Assembly: GCF_017916325.1 (NCBI RefSeq)
Contig: NC_090166.1
Location: forward strand, 847,001 to 911,000
Length of the DNA stretch: 64,000 bases
Direction: 5' to 3'
Origin: Leishmania martiniquensis
Taxonomy: Eukaryota > Euglenozoa > Kinetoplastea > Trypanosomatida > Trypanosomatidae
Within the stretch, counting starts at the first letter, position 1. The number at the start of each line of letters is the position of its first letter. Below the pieces are notes generated by a model. The model saw only the letters and a program-made list of their open reading frames with translations. It had not been told where the DNA came from and searched no databases. Made by a program: the position numbers and the translations under genes. This document shows, in pieces, positions 30,101-38,064 of this stretch.

Positions 30101-31436
30101 CCGTCGAGGGATTCGTCAAGAACGCGGGGAGGCAGATGGAAGGTGCTTCAGGACGCGCGCACTCTGTACTCATCCATTCTGCCAGGTAATCGACGCAGGC
30201 CAAGACGGCGGCGTGAACGCTGCCAGACTCACCGGCGCCGTCGTACTGAAGTTCTGCAAGACACACTGCATGGCAGAAGCTCGCAAGAAGGGGAGTCGCT
30301 GTAGCGCTGAAGGCACTGTGAAGCGTCTCCATGCCATCGAGCGCGACGGCGTCGGCCATGTACCGCATGGAAACCGCCACGAAGGGAGCGACGGATACAA
30401 CAGCCTCGCGCAGGTACGCTCCGTCGAGGCTCTGATGATCCAAAAGCTCCAGACGCCTCAGTATGCGACGGAGAATGAGGCCCTGAGCAGTGTTTTGAAC
30501 ACCGGCAACTGCGGTGCAAACGGCGCGCAGTCCCTGCGCCGAGGGCCCTTCACACGAGCGGGTGCTGCCACCACTGTCCGCACCAGGCGAGGTGACAAGG
30601 CGGCCCCCAGTCGGCGCGCGCGAAAGCGTTGAGGGCCCGCAGGGTAGCAAACCAGAGTCTATGCACACCTGAAACGCAGCGAGAGTCTCCTCCAGCCACA
30701 CCGCAAGGGCACGAGCCGCTGCCCCACTCGCGGCATGCTCTGCCTCCATCTGCCTTTCCAGCAGCTGCAACAGCTGCGAGAAAAGAGAGCAGAGGGCGAG
30801 GCTCTCGGCTGCTTGGCCGCCCACCCATTCATGCAGGACCGTCGAAGTGGAAAGGAAGTCCTCGCATAGCTCGCGCAGCAATGCGGCGCACCGGGCCCCG
30901 AACTGAGCCGTATGCTGGCGACCGTCTTCAGACGCATCCTTCACGACTAGTGTGGCCGGGCTTGTGAGATGGAGGAGTGAGGAGAGAGTGCGCGACCAGA
31001 CTGCAGGCGCGATGGCTGCCAGCCTTGTACCAGCCAACGAACGCAGTAGGCAGGTGATGAGACTTCCCGTGGACCGCTGTAGTGGTGCCGCGGTGGCCTC
31101 TGATGACAGCGAGGATGCGCCCTCGAGAGCGGCATTAAAGAGGGCCTCCGCGATGGATTGTGCCACGGTTGCTGGATCGCTCCCCGCGGCGCTGAGATAG
31201 AGGGGCAGACGGTCAACGCAGCGCAGTAGCTGGCGGGCTACCGTAGTGGCGGAGAGCCGCACAGTGCTGGCGGCCGCGGCATCACAGACGACAGCGAGCG
31301 TGGACACCAACGCAGATGGGTGTTGCGACAGGGCCTGGAGCTGCTCTAGGTGTGAGGCCTGCACCGCCGGGTCTGGGCAAGAGAAACCCTCCAAAAAGCG
31401 GTTCAGCTGCTCCTGCTCCACGTCTGTCCACTGCAT
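27123..31436 (-). CDS. Importin-beta family protein, transportin (karyopherin beta-2)-like
   Basis: The protein has 1,437 residues from the ATG giving MQWTDVEQEQLNRFLEGF. The first 80 residues follow the importin N-terminal domain of transportins: start MxW..., then helices with LEQLQALSQHPS and SATTVARQLL. The rest is an alpha-helical solenoid of HEAT type (many LL.C/V..L patterns) with no other domain. At about residues 755-785 is an acidic Ser-rich loop (SDASDLEEESLDSASSSS), where transportin-1 has its long acidic H8 loop used for cargo release by RanGTP. Transportins are usually about 890 residues, so this one is much longer, with extra low-complexity loops. Predicted role: Ran-dependent nuclear import receptor. 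The exact subtype is inference. Confidence 0.72.
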   Translation of the reverse strand: MQWTDVEQEQLNRFLEGFSCPDPAVQASHLEQLQALSQHPSALVSTLAVVCDAAAASTVRLSATTVARQLLRCVDRLPLYLSAAGSDPATVAQSIAEALFNAALEGASSLSSEATAAPLQRSTGSLITCLLRSLAGTRLAAIAPAVWSRTLSSLLHLTSPATLVVKDASEDGRQHTAQFGARCAALLRELCEDFLSTSTVLHEWVGGQAAESLALCSLFSQLLQLLERQMEAEHAASGAAARALAVWLEETLAAFQVCIDSGLLPCGPSTLSRAPTGGRLVTSPGADSGGSTRSCEGPSAQGLRAVCTAVAGVQNTAQGLILRRILRRLELLDHQSLDGAYLREAVVSVAPFVAVSMRYMADAVALDGMETLHSAFSATATPLLASFCHAVCLAELQYDGAGESGSVHAAVLACVDYLAEWMSTECARPEAPSICLPAFLTNPSTVSARTEDYISCLFSVLVDAATLPPSVAGTLEEHTTHQPDSAAQLLVKPAPGRRRGRRSGYAQKTNDGWASTVSEPGEEAGNASPVTAAMKRDDEDDTLLADSLEAALPDSGTLRQAVVWCAVVFSCEKEWVVAAAPLVMRLSTMAPLSSLAAACSVESVLFVQNEFLDGILADNVVSASLAVAAPELLERHLEAQVQSILSLLSPLMQDGLGARTPFFVRIQAVRYLGRLTVGLLGAWQHTFSADHPTPDDARLVARTHTVMRAIGGLEGLITLALGCLTTEVSKATQMECIKALCSILASCLSVMEQLMHSSADGSDASDLEEESLDSASSSSGDVRAGDGGGDVAGRRLHSDPGERLCALCQAFGATTDLRAIVEVLRAVSAHLPSFQWRVRQAVCHLFSEVLPSLWRAAPLVDSFFACRTDGTHSVALHSVRGVTTQVLEALAQHYTSLLRSSPTCDSSSTTLEMATLLTTMADVTSAMDGGALEVVVPWVLQVAHHMLHLYADYLTPRAHSSNSLTDLQSAGGVLDMTDMCMVSLDLVSSICDGVIDRDALLEQQLRPKEASGARGAFDARMMAFATSLLLPLSSGVIECGIERGAEALPNRCMALLSMCQSLSDHPAHVSAKPNSLPADAPAEDGALCLVDEFGEVRRACFAILYDCVFLAAYPSSLFRPCRGAAGPGTELLSIPGYLSDALGRELSVLCMREVLPSIPPLFATQSAELQAHFRFVSAHNVAASDAWLCLGSLLSLWDQQHWQTSRRRPNGARPTGECDRGPGAVFCAPGLEFSLELHSHCLHTLNELLALLQDKRATVMPNMRLNMTTAACGLAVLLCYPGRLYTESGAQAPVCPLPFSTVSTTFSVASSARVQEYAADAPRGDLRGIHEAAHVLWCLGRLWQEAVQPLPHDVLRAFLHAHGKEVAKTIVWWTRWAFGAKQRLTPAAPHTPASAPFWGSLLELWRPVVRTLVQAAQGKVLALTQSELSTLSQLERR

Positions 31437-31865
31437 ATCTTGTCTGCCGAAGCGGCGCGTGACGTGGGAAAGAGGAGAGCGATACAAAGTGCCAGAGGAG
31501 GAGGAGGAGTGGGTGAGGGGGGAGAGAGAGGCCCATTTGCCGAAGGGAGGAAAAGGGGCGCTAAAGCACCATCGCGCAGCGTTTGAGCCAGACGAGCAAC
31601 AAAAGACGAACGCCTCTGTCGTGCATCTCCGTTACGCGTAGGGGCATTGCACACAGACACGGCCATCAGCATGGGAAGAAGACACCACAGAGGCGTCTGC
31701 TGGGCGCGTGTTTGCTTCTCTGCTTTGCGTTTCGATCTCTTAAGGATGGGAAGACACCACTTGAGGTGGCCACGGTGCAAGCGGCGACTGGGAGGGGGGA
31801 GGTGAGGGAGGCAAGCCTCATCCTCGAGCAAACATAAACGCACACGCTCCGCGGCACCGTGTGGC
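31437..31865. other. Intergenic region
   Basis: About 430 bp. The block 31490-31560 is GA/GGGG-rich on the plus strand and is the likely polypyrimidine tract of the transportin-like gene. No gene seen. Confidence 0.6.
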
Positions 31866-33899
31866 TTACTGCAGAGAGGGCGCGTGACCACCTGATCGGT
31901 TCTCGTCGAAGACACGCACCTGCTTCGCGTCCATGGCGCTTTGGAGGGCGCGCACCTCGGATGGTGGACGCCCCGCTATGTGCATCATCTTCAAGAGCTT
32001 GTTCAGGAGGAGCCCATTTCCCCTGACGCCGTAGTGCCGCATTTCGGCCACCAAAAACGTCAGCTCGGTGTAGTCCTGCGTCTGCAGCATAACCTCAGCC
32101 ATGATGGAGAACGTGGCAAGGGAGGGCGCCAAGCCCGTGGCAGATCGAGAAGTCGGGCTGGCACGCCCAAGGGACGGCGCCTTGCCAGCGCTGCTACCCC
32201 TTTCCGTGTGGCGGTCCCGACCGACGCGCAGCGGGTTGGACGGCACGAAAAAGAGGGCGCGGTAAAAGGTGAACACACTTGCAGGATCGCGGGAGTACCG
32301 TGCTGCCTGGAGGACGGCGTTCACGAGGTAGGTCGTCATCGCAACGTTCTGCATGGTAGTCACGACCGCCATGGCGTCCGTGTAGTGGCCACAGCGCACA
32401 AGCCCTGTCAGAAGCCGAGCATACATACCAGGTGATGCTTGCCGCTCTTGCCTCGTCTGGTAGTCCGTGACGCGGGCCACGGCGAGATGCATTACGTCGC
32501 ACGCCTCGCAGATAGCGATGTATGAGTTGACGGTGTACTCGGTCGGTGCCAAGTGAAAGCGATCTGCGTCCATCATGAGAGAGTGAGCCTTGGCTTCGAC
32601 GAGTAGCAGGCCGGAGCTCCGCGCGCCGCGACGCCCGGGCGTGGCGGGAATGCCGCCCGAGTTTGCAGCGCTGTGCGACCGCGCCACTGCGAGGGAGACG
32701 GAGGCGTGCTCTAGTAGGCCCATCACGTACTGGAGGATGCGTGGTGTCGGGTCAGTGCCGCTATCCACCAGGTAACGGTACATCTCCCAGACCTTCTCGA
32801 TGCCGTGTGGACTCAGCACGGTGCTGGAGGCTGCCAAGGGCCTGGCAAGCTCCGCTGGCAGTGCACCACCAACACCCAAGGGCAAGTCCTCCTTCCAGCT
32901 ACAGTCTTCCCACACGGCCCCTCCACTCACAGGCCCTGCACTGAGGCTCAGCGACCCCTTGCCGGGTTGCCCAGCTCCACCGCCTCGCTGCACACCGACA
33001 CTGTAAAGCGTGTGCAGCATATCCTCGTACGTATCGGCGCGCAGCCGCATATGCTTTTCGATGACCTCATCGTGAAGGCCGTAGAGGGTTTGGCACTTCT
33101 CGATGGGGCTGCGGTGGGACTGGAGACAGGCAACCACCCGCTGAAGCAGGCGGTGGTACTGCTCTTGCCGCGCCGTCCAGATGAGCTCGCGCTGCACGTC
33201 ATTCAGCCGCACCTGGCGACGGCGAGAGTCGATATGCACGACCAGTGCAGGATCATAGCCGTCTCGCTTCATGCTGCGCGCTTCTTCGGAGCGGAGGTCG
33301 GCTTCTGCAAGACGCTGAGCCTTCGACTGATGAGCCGAGTTTCGGTCTTCCACGGCGCCGTGCGTGCCGGTGTGCCTTGGCACAACGCGCTTGCGCAACG
33401 TAGCCACGTACGGCGAGTTACGCTCCTGCAAGGAACGCATTAGCATCGCCGCGGAGATGGCAGGGCCTCTCTGACGCGCTTGTCTTCGAGTATACCGGGC
33501 GCCTTCGAAGGGGGGCGGGGACGCCACTTTCGAGCGTGCTGTGCATCTCTGTTCTCCATGAAGGAGCCCTGGAGCGCGTTCATGAGCGACGTTCGCGATG
33601 GTGCTATCGTGATGTGAGGTCACGGGTGACAGGGGGGACTGCTGGGCCAGGTGCCTCTCTCCGTCACACGCATCTAACAAGACCTCGGTACTCCTGGAGA
33701 GCCTAGACTGGCGCTGTGGCTGCGGCTCCTCCTCCTTCCTGCCAGGGGCGCGGTGCTGTCTGCGGTCGAAGTCGAATCGGAGAGGGCTCGCGGACGGGGT
33801 GGAGACAGCTCGGCCGCCCTGTACGAGGGCGTAGAGGGAGGGACCGCACGGCACTGCCAGGATGCGGCATCGACGGAGGCGGAAATGGTACCGGTGCAT
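31866..33899 (-). CDS. PPR-like mitochondrial protein
   Basis: The protein has 677 residues. The N-terminus is Arg-rich and acid-free (MHRYHFRLRRCRILAVPCG), a good mitochondrial targeting signal. Residues 40-230 are basic and low-complexity. From about 240 on, helical hairpins of about 35 residues appear, e.g. TYEDMLHTLYSVGVQ, TPRILQYVMGLLEHA, TEYTVNSYIAICEACDVM, GMYARLLTGLVRCGHYTDAM, TYLVNAVLQAARYSRDP, LATFSIMAEVMLQTQDYTEL and GNGLLLNKLLKMMHIAG. This matches the degenerate pentatricopeptide repeats common in trypanosomatids. PPR proteins bind organellar RNA, and many sit in the kinetoplastid mitoribosome or in RNA-processing complexes. The specific RNA or complex cannot be read from the sequence. 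Proline- and Ser-rich inserts separate the repeats. Confidence 0.75.
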   Translation of the reverse strand: MHRYHFRLRRCRILAVPCGPSLYALVQGGRAVSTPSASPLRFDFDRRQHRAPGRKEEEPQPQRQSRLSRSTEVLLDACDGERHLAQQSPLSPVTSHHDSTIANVAHERAPGLLHGEQRCTARSKVASPPPFEGARYTRRQARQRGPAISAAMLMRSLQERNSPYVATLRKRVVPRHTGTHGAVEDRNSAHQSKAQRLAEADLRSEEARSMKRDGYDPALVVHIDSRRRQVRLNDVQRELIWTARQEQYHRLLQRVVACLQSHRSPIEKCQTLYGLHDEVIEKHMRLRADTYEDMLHTLYSVGVQRGGGAGQPGKGSLSLSAGPVSGGAVWEDCSWKEDLPLGVGGALPAELARPLAASSTVLSPHGIEKVWEMYRYLVDSGTDPTPRILQYVMGLLEHASVSLAVARSHSAANSGGIPATPGRRGARSSGLLLVEAKAHSLMMDADRFHLAPTEYTVNSYIAICEACDVMHLAVARVTDYQTRQERQASPGMYARLLTGLVRCGHYTDAMAVVTTMQNVAMTTYLVNAVLQAARYSRDPASVFTFYRALFFVPSNPLRVGRDRHTERGSSAGKAPSLGRASPTSRSATGLAPSLATFSIMAEVMLQTQDYTELTFLVAEMRHYGVRGNGLLLNKLLKMMHIAGRPPSEVRALQSAMDAKQVRVFDENRSGGHAPSLQ

Positions 33900-34876
33900 T
33901 TACCGGTGTCGTGTGCGAGAGAAGTACAAGCGAGTCACCAGTCCTCTATACACTGTGTGTGTGTGTGTTCGCCCCATTAAAGGGGCGATGATGCATAGAT
34001 GACGAGTAGCACGGAATGGGATGCGAACGAGGCGAAAGTGCGGAGGGACAGAGGCAATTGAATGTGTACAGATGAGCCACAAACGAGCGAGAAGGGCAGA
34101 GGGGAGAGGGCAGAGGGCTATCGACGTATGAGGTGCAGCGAACACCGGAGAGGGAGGGAGAGGGAAAGGACATCGAAGGGCGCCATCCGAGACAGAAATG
34201 GGCGGCCTTCTCTTGATTACCTCCCCGGGAAGGGGGTGGGGACATCGGAGGATGGCGTAGTGGTGTATGTCGTGTGTGTGTGTCAGGGGGGGGTGAGAAT
34301 GAGAGCGAGAAAACAGAGCCACAGAGGCACAGAGGCGGATCAAAGGCGCATGGACGACATCGTCTCGGGGGCGGCACTGTGAGGGTTTCGTAAGAGGAGA
34401 GAGGGACAGTGAGACAGACGCGCCGCCGCCTACGCGCACGCACCTCCTTTAAGAACCCCGACGGAGCGCATCGACTGGGGAGGGGAGGGAGGGGGGAAGT
34501 GGTGGGGCAGGAGGAGAGCAGCTTTGTGCGACACGCACAGCCACACCCGAGAGGAAAGCGAATGCGTGAACACAAAGAAGTGCCGTTCCTCGCACACCGA
34601 CAAGGTCAGGGTGCGTGCGTGCTGACGGGGAGGGGTCAGACCAGTAAAGGCGCGACTCGAGTCGGCGACTTTTGTATGGGGCCCGCCGTGCGCCAGCTGC
34701 GGGTGCACACAGAAAAGCTCTCGCGCGTCGGCTGTGATGTGGGCATCCTCCCCACTCGCGGGCACCCGCCAAGGGCTTCTCTTACACCTCCCATCAGAGA
34801 GGAGGGCATGTCACACAGAGAAGATTTCGCAGCTCCCACACGCGCGGGTGCACTGCGCACGGCTGCCCTGAAGGCT
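33900..34876. other. Intergenic region, strongly purine-rich
   Basis: About 980 bp with a (GT)n tract at 33955-33969, GA-rich plus-strand blocks (34090-34180, 34400-34420, 34475-34520) and no protein-like frame. Splice region of the PPR-like gene and 3' UTR of its neighbour. Confidence 0.6.
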
Positions 34877-37000
34877 CTACGGTGCTGTGTCTTTGTTTGC
34901 CGCCAGCGCTGCCTCGTACGCGGGGTTGTTCACGAAGCGAAGCCACTGCACTGAGTTGGGCGGTGGCCCGGCCGACGAGAAGCACAATTGCCACCCATAC
35001 ACCCACCCGAGCACCAAGCCCACTCGAAGGTAGTTTTCCAGGCTGCTGGCGATGTAGAAAAGCTCGCCGGGGGGCGACTTGGCGGGGGTCGCTGTAGTTA
35101 TTTTGCTGCCGTTCGCGCCGCTGTCGCGCTGCTGTGCAGCGGCGCTGGGAGAGGAAGGTAGGGAAAGGGCGCGGCTGTTGACGTCCTCCCTCCTTACATA
35201 GCCCCACACGGATGTAACAGTGCCCGGGGTTGCTGTGGCATCCCCCGAGCCCCGTGCTGTTGCGGCAACAAGGTACACGTCACACGCGCATGATTCGCCG
35301 AGAGTGGCCATTTGGCTGCGCCAGATAGATGAGCGCCGCTGTCCTGACAGCAGCGACCGTTCCTGTATGGTGAAGAAGGTCAGTTGGGGCAGCGAGTGTG
35401 ACACGTCCGCTGTCGCTGGCAGCGCCTTACTTGACTCCAAGTCGCCCTGCAGCGGCGGCGGGGACGCGCCTTTGCCTCTTCGAGCGAACATCTCCGATAT
35501 CGGAAAGGGGTGCATTACGCTCTCACGCAGAATCCTATCGCGGCGAAACGGCGTCACGCACTTCCAGCGACACAACGCCGGCAGCACGTAGAAGCTAAGC
35601 GGCACACGGCCTAAGCGTGATGCGGCTCCCGAGAGCGTCGTTGGAAGGCACGGCGGCGTTTTGCATGACGGCTTGGGAGAGCTGGCGACCGCCTCAGGGG
35701 CGAGCGCTGGAAGCCCTGCCGTTACAAAGAGTGATGTCCAACAGTCCGCCAAGCCGAGGTAGGCCATGTAGCGCTGTGCTTCCAGCGACAGGCAGGAGGC
35801 AAGAAGCCCATCGCTGGCGGATTCAGTGCTGCGCTTACGCAGCCACCGCTGCAGCGACGCTAGGCGGTACTCAAAGGGGCTCCGTATTTGCCTTGGGAGG
35901 GGCGCCTGTGGTGCCTCAGGGCGGGCTGATGCGAAGATATCGCGACAGATGAAGCAATCGCCCCGGCCATGGACGACGCCAAACGTTGACGTGTGAGCCG
36001 CAAAGGGCAACTCTCGCCCATCGACGTCGAGGCGGCGGTGATACTGCGGGGTGTTCGGGTCGCTGTAGCGAGGGCTTGGGGCAGCGGAGTCGCTGGCGGA
36101 GAGCGCATCCCCTCCTGTCGGGCTTCTCTCCTGGCCCGCCGTGCGTCTCACGTGGGCACCCGCCGCCTCCACTGCGCTGTGCGTTCTGTCCTCCTTTCCT
36201 GCCCCTTTCGCCTTCCTCTTCGCTGCGGCTGTGGTCGCCTTGTTGCTTTGTGCGCGAGAAGGTCTCTGCACCTTCTCCTCCAGCGCCTTGACCAGCTCAT
36301 TCTGTTTGATCTCCGTCTCCGTGTCTAGAAACCAGTGGAGGGTCCATCCGAGGTCCTCGACCAGTCGGTGCTGAAGGGCGTGATGCAAGTCGTAGAGGGC
36401 GCACGGAGCAGATATGGAGGTGGAGCTTGGGAGTGCAGATGAGGTGCTGTTGTGGCGAACGCGGCGGCATCTTGCCGCCGCAGATGGCGAGGACAGTATG
36501 TGCGGCGAGCAAGAAGGTCCGGACGATGCGACGGAGCCTGGGGTCAATGGGGTATGAGACGCAGTGGACACCCCAGTATGTTGCGGTGTTAGTGACACAG
36601 GCTCGCGGGTGCGCACTGCCGCTTTGCCCGTGAGAGGCGACTGAGTCCCTGGGGAGCATCCGTTGCTGGCGCCACGATGCGCCGCAGTAGCTGTCAGGTG
36701 CGAGACTACAAGTTCTGGGGCGCGGAAGGCTGTCACGCCGTGACGCGCCTGGCGAAGCGACGACTGTGCCGTCCACTCGCTGCTAGAGGCAGTGGGTGGT
36801 GTTTTGCTTATCGCCACGCCGCTGACCGTTTCAACACGGCTGGTGGCCGTCGCTGTCTGTGCGACTGACCTTTGTAACGTTGCCTGGACAAGCGAGTCGG
36901 CTGGCATCGCCCTGCTAGCATACGGGCTTGAGGAAGGTGCCGGCACGGACGCGACGAGGCTGCGACGGCGTCCCTTCGGCGAGGATGTCCCGGCTTGCAT
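34877..37000 (-). CDS. Hypothetical protein, 707 residues
   Basis: I do not recognise a family. The first 200 residues are low-complexity (Ser, Thr, Ala, Pro, Arg) and probably disordered. At about 200-240 is a better-conserved-looking segment (YDLHHALQHRLVEDLGWTLHWFLDTETEI), followed by a basic stretch. Near residue 352 is a CxxC (GDCFICRDIF). Residues 375-440 (FEYRLASLQRWLRKR ... SLEAQRYMAYLGLADCW) and the final 60 residues (YIASSLENYLRVGLVLGWVYGWQLCFSS) look folded, with several Trp. The alternation of folded pieces and disordered linkers is common in trypanosomatid cytoskeletal or signalling scaffolds. The C-terminal block faintly recalls the SMI1/KNR4 (SUKH) type, but this is weak. No TM or signal peptide. 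Confidence 0.72.
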   Translation of the reverse strand: MQAGTSSPKGRRRSLVASVPAPSSSPYASRAMPADSLVQATLQRSVAQTATATSRVETVSGVAISKTPPTASSSEWTAQSSLRQARHGVTAFRAPELVVSHLTATAAHRGASNGCSPGTQSPLTGKAAVRTREPVSLTPQHTGVSTASHTPLTPGSVASSGPSCSPHILSSPSAAARCRRVRHNSTSSALPSSTSISAPCALYDLHHALQHRLVEDLGWTLHWFLDTETEIKQNELVKALEEKVQRPSRAQSNKATTAAAKRKAKGAGKEDRTHSAVEAAGAHVRRTAGQERSPTGGDALSASDSAAPSPRYSDPNTPQYHRRLDVDGRELPFAAHTSTFGVVHGRGDCFICRDIFASARPEAPQAPLPRQIRSPFEYRLASLQRWLRKRSTESASDGLLASCLSLEAQRYMAYLGLADCWTSLFVTAGLPALAPEAVASSPKPSCKTPPCLPTTLSGAASRLGRVPLSFYVLPALCRWKCVTPFRRDRILRESVMHPFPISEMFARRGKGASPPPLQGDLESSKALPATADVSHSLPQLTFFTIQERSLLSGQRRSSIWRSQMATLGESCACDVYLVAATARGSGDATATPGTVTSVWGYVRREDVNSRALSLPSSPSAAAQQRDSGANGSKITTATPAKSPPGELFYIASSLENYLRVGLVLGWVYGWQLCFSSAGPPPNSVQWLRFVNNPAYEAALAANKDTAP

Positions 37001-38064
37001 GACGACGGGACGTCTCCTGGTGGCCGCAAAGAGAAGAAAGAGAGAGAGATCACCTTCCAGAGGTACAGGCAGGCTTGATAAGCGTCTTGCAGGCGTGGGG
37101 GCCGCTGCGTACAGCTGACAACGGCGACGAGAGGTTGTGGTGAAGAGTGAAGATCAAGTTGAAGGCCTACGGTGGTATAGCGCGGCACCAGGATGCAAAT
37201 AGGAACGGACACGTTTCTGTGCAGTTAGTGCAGAGAGAGAGCCGAGAAGGGAGCACAGCGAGGCGAAGGAGGAGTTGAGCTTAGTGGAGACGGCGCATGT
37301 GCCCAAGGTACACACGCACAAACACATACATAGACAGGCAGAGAATCATGCTCACTGCATGCGAGGGAGGTTCACGCAAAAAAAAAAATACGGGCCTCAC
37401 GCCTATGCCGGAAAGAGGCTGATGCACGCCCCAACCCAACGACGACGCCGCACCAAATAGAGGGCGCTTGTAGTAGTGGTGGATCGCTATGTGGCTACGC
37501 AGCCATCCAGTGAAACACTGTGTCTCTCTCTCTCTGTGTGTGTGTGTGTGTGTCGGGGGAAGGGTGAAGGGGTGGTGCCATGTGCGTGGGCGACAGCAGA
37601 CAAGCCGCACGCGACATAGTGAAACGTATACATACCCGCGCATGCATGCAGGACGGTGCATGAGAGAGAGGGAGAGAGAAGACAGCCCCTCCTCCTCCTT
37701 CACAGACACATACACACACACACATACACACGCGCAGGCTCAGGAACAGACAAGCAAAGCACAAAGATCCAAAAAAAGCAGTAATGCGCCACGTGAGCAA
37801 CACGACAAATGTGGATGGGGAGGAGGGGAATGGAAAGTGTGCGATGGCCTCGGCGCACTGATCCACTCACTGCCTCCCTCCCTCCCTCCCCCCTCTCTTT
37901 CTGTGTGTTTTCTCAAAGTACACGAAAACAAAAAAAGACACGTGACACATCGGGCAGGTGCGCAGATGCAGAAGAGTGTGTGGGTCTACAGACGCACACA
38001 CGCGCACCAACACGCTCTCCGCCTGACATGAGGCGTACACTGCAGTGTACGCTTCATGAGGACC
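37001..38064. other. Intergenic region with TC/TG and CA repeats
   Basis: About 1.06 kb between the cullin and the 707-residue protein. It has a poly-A run near 37377-37388, a (TC)n(TG)n tract at 37521-37554, CA-rich tracts near 37707-37735, and GA-rich plus-strand stretches (37660-37680, 37813-37840). No gene seen. Confidence 0.6.
37521..37554. repeat. (TC)n(TG)n microsatellite
   Basis: TC alternation passes directly into TG alternation over 34 bases, without interruption. Confidence 0.9.
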
